Of a DNA stretch of 64,000 bases, positions 54,480-63,442 are shown in pieces (the first letter of the stretch is position 1; each line of letters opens with the position of its first letter). Location of the stretch: positions 516,347 through 580,346 of the forward strand of contig NZ_QGGH01000001.1 of assembly GCF_003148495.1 (NCBI RefSeq), in the 5' to 3' direction. The stretch is from Mesorhizobium loti (GTDB lineage Bacteria; Pseudomonadota; Alphaproteobacteria; Rhizobiales; Rhizobiaceae). A model generated the notes under the pieces. It was not told the origin of the DNA. It saw only the letters and a program-made list of their open reading frames with translations, and made no database searches. The position numbers were made by a program, and so were the translations under genes.

Positions 54480-55513
54480 CACGCCTCCTTGTCGATCAGT
54501 TTGGCGGCAAGATGCGAAAGCAGCTTTACTGCCTCGCCATAGGTCCTGGCTTTTTCCGGATTGGAGGCGTTGCCGTCCAGCGCCCGCTTGAAGACGCCCT
54601 GGCAGATCGCAGCCAGCCGGAAGAAGGAAAAGGCGAGGAAGAACGTCCAGTTGCCGATCCCGGTGAGCCCGCGCCGCCGGCAGTAGCTGGCGACGTAGTC
54701 CTCCTCGGAAGGCAGGCCGAGTGCGGAACGGTCGACACCACCCAGGCCGCGAAAACCCGACGCGTGCGGCAGCCGCCATTGCATGCACTGATAGGCGATA
54801 TCTGCGAAGGGGTGGCCAAGCGTCGACAGTTCCCAGTCGAGCACCGCCAGAACCTGGGGCCGATCGGAAGCGAAGATCAGATTGTCCAGCCGGTAGTCGC
54901 CATGCACCAACGAGACACGGCCGTCATCTGCGGGCATATGCGTTTCCAGCCAGGCGATCAGCCGGTCCATGTCGGCGACAGTGCCGGTTTCCGAGGCGCG
55001 GTACTGGCTGGTCCAGCGCGCCAGCTGGCGCTCGAAATAATTGCCCGGCCGGCCGAAATCGCCGAGCCCGACGGCCTCGACGTCGACATCGTGCAGCGCG
55101 GCGAGGGTGTCGTTCATGGCATCGTAGATGGCGGCGCGTTCTTCGTTGCCGTCTGCCTCCGGCAGTGCCGGATCCCAGAAGATGCGGCCGTCGAGGAAAT
55201 CCATCACGTAGAACATGCGGCCGATCGGCGAGGCTTCGTCGGAAAGATGCAGCATCCGCGGCACAGGTACGGCGGTGCCGGCAAGTGCGCCCATCACTCT
55301 GAATTCGCGGTCGACCTGATGCGCCGATTTCAACAACTGCCCCGGCGGCTTGGCGCGCAGCACGTAGCGGCCGCTTGCCGCCGTCATGAGATAGGTCGGG
55401 TTCGATTGGCCGGATTTGAATTTTTCGATTGCAGCAAGCCCGGAAAAGCCCGGTATGTTCGCCTCGAGGTAAGGCGCAAGCGCTGCCTGGTCGAGAACGT
55501 TCGGATCGCTCAT
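54479..55513 (-). CDS. Phosphotransferase family protein (ACAD10/11-associated kinase type)
   Basis: The 344-residue aminoglycoside-phosphotransferase-fold kinase has KFKSGQSNPTYLM (nucleotide loop), the catalytic HGDYRLDN with His204, Asp206 and Asn211, and the metal Asp226 in VLDWELSTLGHPFADIAY. This subgroup matches the kinase domain of human ACAD10/ACAD11 and LvaA of P. putida, which phosphorylate the 4-hydroxy group of 4-hydroxyacyl-CoA. Its neighbours (MaoC, SDRs, an ACAD10/11-like dehydrogenase at 56967) support that role. It overlaps genes on both sides by four bases or less. Confidence 0.87.
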   Translation of the reverse strand: MSDPNVLDQAALAPYLEANIPGFSGLAAIEKFKSGQSNPTYLMTAASGRYVLRAKPPGQLLKSAHQVDREFRVMGALAGTAVPVPRMLHLSDEASPIGRMFYVMDFLDGRIFWDPALPEADGNEERAAIYDAMNDTLAALHDVDVEAVGLGDFGRPGNYFERQLARWTSQYRASETGTVADMDRLIAWLETHMPADDGRVSLVHGDYRLDNLIFASDRPQVLAVLDWELSTLGHPFADIAYQCMQWRLPHASGFRGLGGVDRSALGLPSEEDYVASYCRRRGLTGIGNWTFFLAFSFFRLAAICQGVFKRALDGNASNPEKARTYGEAVKLLSHLAAKLIDKEA

Positions 55514-55995
55514 GCCGTCTCGGGCTGGCGTTCGATCAGGGTCAGCGTCAGCCAGCGCGCGGTCAGCGCCGGTTTCTTCGAACCCTCGATCTCGATCGTC
55601 ACATCATGCGCCGTCTGCACCCAGCCCGACGGCCTGACCTTGACGTCGGCCAGCACGAAACGGGTGCGGATGCGCGCGCCGGTCTTCACCGGCGCCAGGA
55701 AGCGCAGCGAATCGAAGCCGTGATTGACGCCCATCTTGCTGTTTTCCAGCGGCGGCATGGTCTCGAACGTCATCGCCGACAACAGCGACAGCGACAGGAA
55801 GCCGTGCGCGATGGTGCCGCCGAACGGCGTCTCGCGCATGGCCCGCTCCGGGTCGCAGTGGATGAACTGGTGGTCGTCGGTGGCATCGGCGAACTGGTCG
55901 ATCATGCGTTGCGTGACCACCCGCCACGGCGACACGCCAACCTCCTTGCCAACATTGGCCAGAAGCACATCGAGACTGATCGGTTCCACGCTCAT
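55510..55995 (-). CDS. MaoC family dehydratase
   Basis: The 161-residue hotdog-fold protein has the MaoC/R-hydratase active site: FADATDDHQFIHCDPERA with the catalytic Asp/His, then TPFGGTIAHGFLSLSLLSAM. It hydrates 2-enoyl-CoA to (R)-3-hydroxyacyl-CoA. CTGGAGGAC precedes the ATG at 55995, and its stop overlaps the kinase gene start (ATGA). It heads the kinase/SDR co-transcribed set. Confidence 0.9.
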   Translation of the reverse strand: MSVEPISLDVLLANVGKEVGVSPWRVVTQRMIDQFADATDDHQFIHCDPERAMRETPFGGTIAHGFLSLSLLSAMTFETMPPLENSKMGVNHGFDSLRFLAPVKTGARIRTRFVLADVKVRPSGWVQTAHDVTIEIEGSKKPALTARWLTLTLIERQPETA

Positions 55996-56034
55996 GTCCT
56001 CCAGTTCACCTCCAGCTTCTGTGGCCGGAAAATG

Positions 56035-56850
56035 TCATTCCTTGAACAGCGTCAGCCCATGCTGCACCGACTGTCCGCCGTCGATCGGCAGGATGGCTCC
56101 GGTGACATAGCTGCCTGCACGGCTGCACAAATAGAGCGTTGCGCCGGCAATGTCATCCGGTGCGCCGATACGGCCGATCGGAACATGGCCGCCGACATGT
56201 GTGGCCTGTTCTTGCGTGCCGGTGGCAAACGCCGTCATGCGGCTCTGGAAGGGGCCGGGGGCGAAAGCGTTGACGGTGATGCGGCGGGCGGCGAACTCGA
56301 GCGCCAGTGTGCGCGTCAGATGATGAACCGCGGCCTTCGAGGCGGTGTAGGAATAGGCGTCGTCGGCCAGCGGCTGCGTGCCCATCACCGAACCCAGGTT
56401 GATCACCCTGGCCGGATCGGCGTCACTGGCGGCGGCATCGAGCAGCGGCAGCAATTCGCGCGTCAGATGGAAGACCGCGGTGACGTTGACACCGAGCACC
56501 TTGGCCCATGCTGAATAGGGAAAGCTCTCCAATGGCGCGCCCCAGGAGACGCCGGCGTTGTTGATGAGAATATTGAGTTTCCCGGTCCGCGCCTTGACCT
56601 CGGCGACGAGTGCGGCAATGCCGGCTTCGCTGGAGACATCGCCGGCAAAGCCTTCCGCCCGGCCCGGTGCACCAAGTTCGTTCAACTCGGCAGCGACCTT
56701 GATGCAGTCATCGCCCTTGCGCGACGCGATCATCACACTGGCGCCGGCCTGCACCAACGCGGTCGCCGCCATGCGGCCGATACCGGTCGCGGCACCCGTC
56801 ACCAGCGCGGTTTTGCCGGCCACCGAAAACAGCTCGTCCAGATAGCTCAC
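56035..56850 (-). CDS. SDR family oxidoreductase (second in acyl-CoA cluster)
   Basis: The 271-residue short-chain dehydrogenase has TGAATGIGRMAATAL, NNAGVSWG and YSYTASKAAVHHL as active-site blocks, and ends ILPIDGGQSVQHG. The GTG start at 56850 (MSYLDELFSVAGK) has GAGG six bases upstream; the longer frame upstream is not conserved. It is 39 bases upstream of the MaoC gene in the same direction, so it probably begins the operon MaoC-kinase-SDR. It is divergent from the acyl-CoA dehydrogenase gene. Confidence 0.87.
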   Translation of the reverse strand: MSYLDELFSVAGKTALVTGAATGIGRMAATALVQAGASVMIASRKGDDCIKVAAELNELGAPGRAEGFAGDVSSEAGIAALVAEVKARTGKLNILINNAGVSWGAPLESFPYSAWAKVLGVNVTAVFHLTRELLPLLDAAASDADPARVINLGSVMGTQPLADDAYSYTASKAAVHHLTRTLALEFAARRITVNAFAPGPFQSRMTAFATGTQEQATHVGGHVPIGRIGAPDDIAGATLYLCSRAGSYVTGAILPIDGGQSVQHGLTLFKE

Positions 56851-56966
56851 CACAATCCTCAGTGCTCGGCATGCGGGCAAAACAGTTCGCGTTGACAAGG
56901 CTATCCGAAGTACGGTCATCCTTGCCACTGACAAAATGCCTGGCGTGTATGAAGGGTTAGCGACCG

Positions 56967-58208
56967 ATGACGGAGATGAATCTCGGCATGACCGAGCGGC
57001 TGAAGCCGATCCACGCGCGCGTCGCCGCCATGGTGCGCGACGAAATCATGCCGCTCGACAAGGAGTTTCTGGGCGAAGTGGGCAAGGAAGGCGACCGCTG
57101 GGTCTATAGTGCGCGCCAGAGCGAGATCCTCGAAGGGCTGAAGAAGACCGCACGAGAGCGCGGCCTGTGGAATTTCTGGCTGACCGGTTCGGAACACGGC
57201 TACGGCCTTTCCACCGTCGAATACGCCTATCTGGCCGAGGAGATGGGCAAGGCGCATCTTGGCGCCGAGACCTTCAACTGCTCGGCGCCCGACACCGGCA
57301 ACATGGAGGTGCTGGAACGCTACGGCTCGGCCGACCACAAGAAAGCATGGCTGGAACCGCTGCTCGACGGCAAGATCCGCTCGGCCTATCTGATGACCGA
57401 GCCGGATGTCGCCTCGTCCGACGCCACCAACATTGCCATGCGCTGCGAACGTCAGGGCGACAACTATGTGCTCAACGGCGAGAAATGGTGGGCGTCCGGC
57501 GCCGGTGATCCGCGCTGTGCCATCTACATCGTCATGGTCAGGACCGGCGGCGATGAGGAGCCGCAGCACCGCCGCCATTCGATGATCCTGGTGCCATCAG
57601 GCACAAAAGGCGTGACCAAGGTGCGAGCGATGCAGGTCTATGGCGACGACGACGCGCCGCACGGCCACATGCATCTTCGCTTCGACAATGTGCGGGTACC
57701 GGCATCGAACCTGATTCTGGGCGAGGGCAGGGGTTTCGAGATCGCGCAAGGGCGGCTTGGTCCCGGCCGCATCCATCACTGCATGCGCGCCATCGGCCAG
57801 GCCGAGATGGCGCTGGAGATGCTGTGCCAGCGTTCCGTGCGCCGCGAGGCCTTCGGTCAGCCCCTGGCAAAGCTCGGCGCCAATTTCGACATCATCGCCG
57901 AATGCCGCATGGAGATCGAGATGGCCCGCCTGCTCTGCCTCAAGGCGGCGTGGATGATCGACCAGGGCGATGCGCGCGCCGCGGCTCCCTGGATCAGCCA
58001 GATCAAGGTGATCGCACCGCGTGTTGCGCTCAAGGTCACCGACGAGGCGGTGCAGATGTTCGGCGCGCAAGGCATCAGCCAGGATACGCCGCTGGCGCGG
58101 TCATGGACGCACCTGCGGACTTTGCGGCTTGCCGACGGGCCTGACGCCGTGCATCGCCGTCAGGTGGCGCGCACCGAGCTGAAAAAATACACGCAGGAAA
58201 AGGTCTGA
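56967..58208 (+). CDS. Acyl-CoA dehydrogenase of the ACAD10/11 type
   Basis: The 413-residue flavoprotein carries TEPDVASSDATNIAMRCERQ (FAD/substrate loop), NGEKWWASGAGDPRCAIYIV, and the block GPGRIHHCMRAIGQAEMALE that is characteristic of the ACAD10/11 subgroup, plus GISQDTPLARSWTHLRTLRL and ADGPDAVHRRQVA. In P. putida LvaC and mammalian ACAD10/11, this enzyme type eliminates phosphate from 4-phosphoacyl-CoA made by the partner kinase. Here kinase (54479-55513) and dehydrogenase are separate genes in one cluster. An MDR reductase follows 53 bases downstream. Confidence 0.9.
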   Translation: MTEMNLGMTERLKPIHARVAAMVRDEIMPLDKEFLGEVGKEGDRWVYSARQSEILEGLKKTARERGLWNFWLTGSEHGYGLSTVEYAYLAEEMGKAHLGAETFNCSAPDTGNMEVLERYGSADHKKAWLEPLLDGKIRSAYLMTEPDVASSDATNIAMRCERQGDNYVLNGEKWWASGAGDPRCAIYIVMVRTGGDEEPQHRRHSMILVPSGTKGVTKVRAMQVYGDDDAPHGHMHLRFDNVRVPASNLILGEGRGFEIAQGRLGPGRIHHCMRAIGQAEMALEMLCQRSVRREAFGQPLAKLGANFDIIAECRMEIEMARLLCLKAAWMIDQGDARAAAPWISQIKVIAPRVALKVTDEAVQMFGAQGISQDTPLARSWTHLRTLRLADGPDAVHRRQVARTELKKYTQEKV

Positions 58209-58261
58209 GCACCGGCATCGTCATCCGGCGACGCCGGCAGGTCCAGGCAAGGAGTGTTCCG

Positions 58262-59299
58262 ATGACCGTCCCCTCCGAAATGAAGGCGCTGTTGCTAGTC
58301 GGCGATGGCTACACCAGGACGCCGAGCGGCAGTGTGCTGGAGGCGATGGAGCCCTATCTCGAGCCGGGCAGCATCGCGGTGCCGACACCCGGGCCGACGC
58401 AGGTGCTGATCAAGGTCAGCCTCGCCTCGATCAACCCGTCCGATATCGCCTTCATCAAGGGCCAGTACGGCCAGCCGCGCGCCAAGGGCCAGCCGGCCGG
58501 CTTCGAGGGTGTCGGCACCGTCGTCGCCAGCGGTGACGAGCCCTATCCCAAAAGCCTGATCGGCAAGCGCGTTGCTTTTGCCACCGGCGTCAGCAACTGG
58601 GGCTCATGGGCCGACTATGCCGTCGCCGAAGCTGCTGCCTGCATCCCGTTGCTCGACACGGTCCGCGACGAGGATGGCGCGGCGATGATCGTCAACCCGC
58701 TCACCGCGCTCGCCATGTTCGACATCGTCAAACAGGAAGGCGAAAAGGCTTTCGTCATGACCGCCGGCGCCAGCCAGCTCTGCAAGCTGATCATCGGCCT
58801 GGCCAGGGAAGAGGGGTTCGGGCCAATCGTCACCGTGCGCCGCGACGATCAGATCGCTCTGCTGAAAGCGCTTGGCGCGGCGCACGTCCTCAACGAAAAG
58901 GCGCCGGATTTCAAGACGGCTTTGCGCGAGGTGATGAAGACCGAACAGCCGCGCATCTTCCTTGACGCGGTGACCGGGCCGTTGGCCTCCGCCATCTTCG
59001 ACGCCATGCCCAAGCGTTCGCGCTGGATCATCTACGGACGGCTCGATCCCGAAGCCACTGTTATCCGCGAGCCCGGCCAACTGATCTTCCAGCACAAGCA
59101 TATCGAAGGTTTTTGGCTGAGCGAGTGGATGCGCCAGTTCCGCGATCGCCGTGGCCCGGCGATCCTGGAAGCGCAAAAGCGGTTCTCCGACGGGCGCTGG
59201 TCGACCGACGTGACAGCGGTGGTGCCGCTTGCCGAAGCCATGGCGCGGCTGCCGGCCGAACTGGCCAAGCCCAACGGCAAGGTGTTCATCCGGCCTTGA
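58262..59299 (+). CDS. MDR-family oxidoreductase (quinone reductase/enoyl reductase-like)
   Basis: The 345-residue medium-chain dehydrogenase lacks the zinc ligands of alcohol dehydrogenases and has a GroES-like front (SLASINPSDIAFIKGQYGQP, GQPAGFEGVGTVVASG) and a nucleotide domain (AFVMTAGASQLCKLIIGLAR). It belongs to the NADPH-dependent quinone/enoyl reductase side of the superfamily. CAAGGAGTGTTCC precedes the ATG. Placement after the acyl-CoA dehydrogenase suggests an enoyl-thioester or quinone substrate; this is inference. Confidence 0.86.
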   Translation: MTVPSEMKALLLVGDGYTRTPSGSVLEAMEPYLEPGSIAVPTPGPTQVLIKVSLASINPSDIAFIKGQYGQPRAKGQPAGFEGVGTVVASGDEPYPKSLIGKRVAFATGVSNWGSWADYAVAEAAACIPLLDTVRDEDGAAMIVNPLTALAMFDIVKQEGEKAFVMTAGASQLCKLIIGLAREEGFGPIVTVRRDDQIALLKALGAAHVLNEKAPDFKTALREVMKTEQPRIFLDAVTGPLASAIFDAMPKRSRWIIYGRLDPEATVIREPGQLIFQHKHIEGFWLSEWMRQFRDRRGPAILEAQKRFSDGRWSTDVTAVVPLAEAMARLPAELAKPNGKVFIRP

Positions 59300-59352
59300 A
59301 CGAGAATGGCTGGGCGAGAGGAAGTCCGGTATCTGCAAAAAAGGGGCTGCTT

Positions 59353-59850
59353 GTGAGAAAATGGTGGTTTGTCCCGATCGTGCTGATGTCGATGGCCTGT
59401 ACCATTGGTGCACAAGCCGCCGAAAAGTTCCCGCCGTTTTGGCGCAAGGCGATGACGAACGATCCGAATACGAATTACTTTCTCAAGAAATATTCCACCC
59501 CTCTGGATGATCCTGCCGGGACCGCGGTCAGGAACATCATGCTGGCGCGGGTCATCGGCGCCGCATGTCAGTCCTCCAGACTCAACAAGGCCAAGATCAA
59601 AGCCTATCGCGACAGGATGATCGGCCCGCTGACGCCTGAGCAACTCAAAGCGGCCGCATTCGAGGGTGGTAGTGCGCTGCGCAGTTTCAACTATCAGGAT
59701 CTCGCCTACCTTTGTGCCGGCATCGACTATCAATTTGGTCCGAAAGGGGTGCTGATCGCCGGCGCTGTTTCAGTGGGCAAAGGCGAGCCAAAATATCCCT
59801 ATGATCCACGCAACCCCTATTTTCGTCTGCCTGAATTCACCGGCGATTGA
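59353..59850 (+). CDS. Secreted hypothetical protein
   Basis: The 165-residue product starts with GTG at 59353 (AAGGGG six bases upstream). It has a signal peptide (MRKWWFVPIVLMSMACTIGA, cleavage after AQA) and a mature domain with two cysteines (ARVIGAACQSSRLNKAKIKA, DLAYLCAGIDYQFGPKGVLI). I recognise no family. The longer open frame upstream overlaps the MDR gene and is not real. From 59851 to 60035 I see no gene. Confidence 0.7.
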   Translation: MRKWWFVPIVLMSMACTIGAQAAEKFPPFWRKAMTNDPNTNYFLKKYSTPLDDPAGTAVRNIMLARVIGAACQSSRLNKAKIKAYRDRMIGPLTPEQLKAAAFEGGSALRSFNYQDLAYLCAGIDYQFGPKGVLIAGAVSVGKGEPKYPYDPRNPYFRLPEFTGD

Positions 59851-60035
59851 TCGGGTCGTCTGCCTCGCGGCGGCGATCGCGAAGGTGGAATCTGGCGTTC
59901 GCGGCGAATGAGGTGTGGCCTTTTGCGTTCATCAAGCCCCCTATGCCACGCCGCTTTGTCCGTGATATGCCGCCGCCATCGATTGCCGGGACAGGGTTGG
60001 ACTGAACTTGTTCCGGGGTGGTGTGGGGTGCCTTG

Positions 60036-61199
60036 ATGACGATTTCCAAGCCGGTTTTCGACCGTTTGGGTTTTGGCCTGTGGATCGGAGCGTTTCTAGT
60101 CGTTCTTGTCTTGGTTCTGTGGTCGCCCCACACACGGACGGTATGGAAGGCCTATATAGGCGGCAGCGAGGCGCTTCTGGCCGGTCTGCCCCTCTACGAC
60201 ACCCAATCCGAGATGGGGTATCTGTACGCGCCGGCCTTTGCGGCGCTCTATATTCCAATCGTCAAACTCGGTCCGCATCTGGGCGGCGTGGTGTGGCACA
60301 CCCTTGGCTTCGCGGTGCTGACCTACGCCGCGATGCGGCAGGTGCGCAAGCTTGGCGGCGGCGAATTGATGTGGCTGCTTTCTTTCGGCCTTTTCCTCGC
60401 TTTGCCGATGGCGGCGGGGGCGATCCGCAACGGGCAGGCAACGATCCTTTTGACCGGCGCCTGTTGGCTTCTCACATTGTCGGCGCTGGAAGGGCGGCGA
60501 GCGGAGACGTTCTTCTGGGCCTCGCTTGCCATCATCGCCAAGCCGACCGCGATCATAATGGTGTTGTTGGTAGGCGCCCTTCGGCTCCGGTTGATATCGG
60601 TGCTGGTGCTGGCGGTGCTGTTCGTGCTCGCGCTGCCTTACGCTTTCGCTCCCGCCGGCTATCTCAACGATCAGTATCGTGTCTTCGCCCAGATGCTGAC
60701 CTCCATGGCCGTCGACAACACCAGCCATTTCGTGCCCACCGATTTCACGGCGCCGTTCACCAGAGTGGGGCTACCCATTCCGGAATTCGGGGCAACCATC
60801 GTGCGCATGGTCATGGCCCTGTTTACGCTTTCGGCGGTGCTCTGGTTCGACCGCAAGCTCGAACGCGGACCGGCAGGGCTGGCGATCTTCGTGACGGCCA
60901 CTTTCTACATGTGCGTCTTCAACCCGCGCGTCGAGCCCAACACCTATGCGATGATCGCCGTACCCGCCGGTCTCGCCATCGCGCTGTTGTGGCGCGAAGA
61001 ACGAGGGGGCGCTCTCGCCTCAGTGCTGTCCACGGTGTTGTTCCTGACCGGGCTGAGCGGCGTCGAGCGCCATGTGCACGATTTCCTCTTCCCCTGGTTC
61101 CGGCCTATCGCGGTCACTCTCATTGCCGGTTCGCTGATCTGGTGGTTCTGGGCCAAGGCAAGGGACAAGGTGGTGAATGCGGGGATCGCTAATGGCTGA
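60036..61199 (+). CDS. GT87 family (DUF2029) membrane glycosyltransferase
   Basis: The 387-residue polytopic protein has about ten hydrophobic helices. The GT87 pattern includes GGSEALLAGLPLYDTQSEMG near the first loop with an acidic residue, YAPAFAALYIPIVKLGP, and GAIRNGQATILLTGACWLLT. Members such as mycobacterial PimE transfer sugars from polyprenyl-phosphate donors on the outer face of the membrane. The ATG at 60036 follows GGGGTGCCTTG. It overlaps the next gene by eight bases and begins a four-gene operon whose other members make and flip the lipid-linked sugar. Confidence 0.83.
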   Translation: MTISKPVFDRLGFGLWIGAFLVVLVLVLWSPHTRTVWKAYIGGSEALLAGLPLYDTQSEMGYLYAPAFAALYIPIVKLGPHLGGVVWHTLGFAVLTYAAMRQVRKLGGGELMWLLSFGLFLALPMAAGAIRNGQATILLTGACWLLTLSALEGRRAETFFWASLAIIAKPTAIIMVLLVGALRLRLISVLVLAVLFVLALPYAFAPAGYLNDQYRVFAQMLTSMAVDNTSHFVPTDFTAPFTRVGLPIPEFGATIVRMVMALFTLSAVLWFDRKLERGPAGLAIFVTATFYMCVFNPRVEPNTYAMIAVPAGLAIALLWREERGGALASVLSTVLFLTGLSGVERHVHDFLFPWFRPIAVTLIAGSLIWWFWAKARDKVVNAGIANG

Positions 61200-62181
61200 T
61201 TTGCGGCCGACACTCGACATCGTCGCGCCGTTCTTCAACGAGGCGCCATCGGCATCGGCCTTCGCGCGCCTGCTCGGCGAGCTCGAAGCGGCCGTGGCAC
61301 AGCGCTTCGGCATGACGGTGCACAAGATCCTGGTCGACGACGGCAGCCGTGACGACGGCGCCGGACGGTTCTCGCAGGCACTGACTGGGTCGTGGGAGAT
61401 CGTGCGCCTCAGCCGTAATTTCGGCAAGGAAGTCGCTGTACTCGCCGGCCTCGACCAGTCGCGCGGCGACATGGTGCTGATCATGGACGCCGACCTCCAG
61501 CATTCCCTGGACATCAGCCTGAAGCTTATCGCCGAGCTGGTGGGCCATCCGGACATCGACGTCGTCTACGCGCAGAACGACCGTCGCGAGGCGAGCTGGC
61601 GGCGCAGCCAACTGGCCCGGCTTTTCTACAGCCTCATCAACAGCAGCCAGCGTTTCGACATTCCCGAAAATGCCGGCGACTTTCGCGTCATGCGCGGCGC
61701 TGTCGCGCGCGCGCTGACCAGCTTGCGTGACAAGCGGCGCTTCAACAAGGGCCTGTTCGCCTGGGCGGGCTTTCGCCAGAAGGCGTTGCCCTATTCACCG
61801 GAAGGCCGTGCCAGCGGCACGTCGAAGTGGAGCCGGCTTAACCTGATCGCCTTCTCGCTGGAGGGTTTCACCTCGTTTTCCGTCATTCCGCTGCGCCTGA
61901 TCAGCCTTAGCGGGCTGCTCGCGGCGTTGGCCGGCGGGATCTACGGCGCCAAGGTGTTCTTCGAGGTGATCTTCTACGGAATTGCCGTTCCGGGCTACCC
62001 CAGCCTGCTGGTCGCCGTCGTCCTGCTCGGCGGCCTCAACCTAACCCTGCTTGGCCTGATCGGCGAATATGTCTGGGTCACGCTTAGCGAGAGCAAGGAT
62101 CGACCGGTCTATCTCGTGCGCGATGTCGTGCGCAGCGAGGTCTCCGCCGACAGGCCGGAGCCGGGCGCTTCCGACAGATGA
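61192..62181 (+). CDS. GT2 glycosyltransferase, polyprenyl-phosphate sugar transferase (GtrB/ArnC-like)
   Basis: The 329-residue protein has a cytoplasmic GT-A domain (DIVAPFFNEAPSASAFARLL, KILVDDGSRDDGAG, VLIMDADLQHSLD with the DxD motif near 97-101) and two C-terminal transmembrane helices (about 235-295). It transfers a sugar from a nucleotide donor to undecaprenyl phosphate, the substrate for GtrA-type flipping and the GT87 enzyme. Start ATG at 61192 overlaps the GT87 stop (ATGGCTGA). Confidence 0.88.
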   Translation: MADLRPTLDIVAPFFNEAPSASAFARLLGELEAAVAQRFGMTVHKILVDDGSRDDGAGRFSQALTGSWEIVRLSRNFGKEVAVLAGLDQSRGDMVLIMDADLQHSLDISLKLIAELVGHPDIDVVYAQNDRREASWRRSQLARLFYSLINSSQRFDIPENAGDFRVMRGAVARALTSLRDKRRFNKGLFAWAGFRQKALPYSPEGRASGTSKWSRLNLIAFSLEGFTSFSVIPLRLISLSGLLAALAGGIYGAKVFFEVIFYGIAVPGYPSLLVAVVLLGGLNLTLLGLIGEYVWVTLSESKDRPVYLVRDVVRSEVSADRPEPGASDR

Positions 62182-62999
62182 CGCGGCGTATCCGCCTGAT
62201 CGCCGACGACTATGGCCTGGCGCCCGGCGTTTCCGCCGGGATTCTCGACCTGCTCGATCGCGGCCGCCTGACCGGCACCAGCTGCATGACCGGCTTTCCG
62301 GAGTGGGCGGGAGAGGCGGCGCGCATCAAACCTCTGTGCGGCCGTGTCGCGGTCGGGCTGCATCTCACGTTGACCGACCAGCCGGCGGTCACCGGCCGGT
62401 CGAGCCTGGCGCCGGAAGGTCGGCTGCCGCCGCTCCGCGCGCTGGCCTTGCCTGTTCTGCGCGGCCGCATCGACGATCGCGATGTCCATGCCGAGCTCGA
62501 AGCCCAGTACAGCCGCTTCGTCGAGGCGCTCGGGCGCCGCCCCGATTTCGTCGACGGGCATCAGCATGTGCATTTCCTTCCCGTCGTGCGCACATGGCTG
62601 CGCGCGCGCCTTGGCGAAGGAAGCGACAGGCCGGCGCTGCGCGGCGCCCCGGCACTGGCGGGCCAATTCGCCTCGGTGCCGAAAGTAGCTGCTATTGCTG
62701 CGCTCGCCGCCGGCTTCAACCGGTCGATGCGGCGCGCCGGCTTCACCCTTTTCGAGCCGCTCACCGGCATCTATGACTGGCGGCAACCCGAAAATTTCGC
62801 TTCCGTGCTGCAGGCCGCAGTCGAGGCATTGCCGGAACGCGGGCTGTTCATGTGCCACCCCGGCCATGTCGACGAGACGCTGCGTGCGCGCGACACGATG
62901 AAAAGCGTGCGCGAGGTCGAATTCGCGGTTCTGGCATCGGACGCGTTCGGCGCCAGCCTGGCCCGCGCCGATGTCACAATCATGGATGGCAAGGGATGA
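62178..62999 (+). CDS. ChbG/HpnK-type carbohydrate deacetylase
   Basis: The 273-residue protein is a YdjC/ChbG family deacetylase: RLIADDYGLAPGVSAGILDL with the metal aspartates, VAVGLHLTLTDQPAV, and the histidine pair in FVDGHQHVHFLP. Family members remove N-acetyl groups from chito-oligosaccharides or, as HpnK, from hopanoid-linked glucosamine. In this operon a lipid-linked N-acetylated sugar is the plausible substrate. It overlaps both neighbours by four bases. Confidence 0.87.
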   Translation: MTRRIRLIADDYGLAPGVSAGILDLLDRGRLTGTSCMTGFPEWAGEAARIKPLCGRVAVGLHLTLTDQPAVTGRSSLAPEGRLPPLRALALPVLRGRIDDRDVHAELEAQYSRFVEALGRRPDFVDGHQHVHFLPVVRTWLRARLGEGSDRPALRGAPALAGQFASVPKVAAIAALAAGFNRSMRRAGFTLFEPLTGIYDWRQPENFASVLQAAVEALPERGLFMCHPGHVDETLRARDTMKSVREVEFAVLASDAFGASLARADVTIMDGKG

Positions 63000-63406
63000 G
63001 CGACGCCGAGCGGCCCCCGCGTTCGACCGGCAACAAGATCGTCCGCTTTGCCATTGTCGGGCTTGCCAACACAGCCATCGACCTTGCCAGCTTCTTCCTA
63101 CTGCTCAAGCTCGGGGTTTCGCCGCTGCCCGCCAACATCGCTGCCTGGTTCATCGCCGTCACCTTCTCGTTCGCGGCGAACGGGTTCTGGTCGTTCGAGC
63201 GCAATCGAGCCATCCGGCTGCATGACGCGTTCCTTCGCTTCGCCTCGCTTGGGGGGCTGATTTCGCTCGGCGTTTCCAGCCTTTCGATCGCGCTGTTCGC
63301 CGGCATCGCCGGGGTGTGGCCGGCAAAGATCGGCGGTGTCGTGGTGGCGGCGGTGCTGAATTTCCTCGCCGCGCGCTGGTCGATCGAAGGCCGATTGCTG
63401 AAGTAG
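62996..63406 (+). CDS. GtrA family protein (polyprenyl-phosphate sugar flippase)
   Basis: The 136-residue protein has four transmembrane helices and GtrA motifs (KIVRFAIVGLANTAIDLASF, NIAAWFIAVTFSFAANGFWS). GtrA proteins are thought to flip undecaprenyl-phosphate sugars across the inner membrane. Its start overlaps the deacetylase stop (ATGA). It completes the operon; a short palindromic repeat follows directly. Confidence 0.88.
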   Translation: MSDAERPPRSTGNKIVRFAIVGLANTAIDLASFFLLLKLGVSPLPANIAAWFIAVTFSFAANGFWSFERNRAIRLHDAFLRFASLGGLISLGVSSLSIALFAGIAGVWPAKIGGVVVAAVLNFLAARWSIEGRLLK

Positions 63407-63408
63407 CG

Positions 63409-63440
63409 GCGGAAAACCGCCACACACTTTCCTGGAATGT
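63409..63440. repeat. Rhizobial palindromic repeat, copy 3 (short, degenerate)
   Basis: GGCGGAAAACCGCCACACAC then TTTCCTGGAATGT corresponds to the right half of the elements at 32842 and 49181. It lies two bases after the gtrA stop and two bases before the stop of the convergent RND gene, so it may act as a shared terminator. Confidence 0.6.
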
Positions 63441-63442
63441 CT

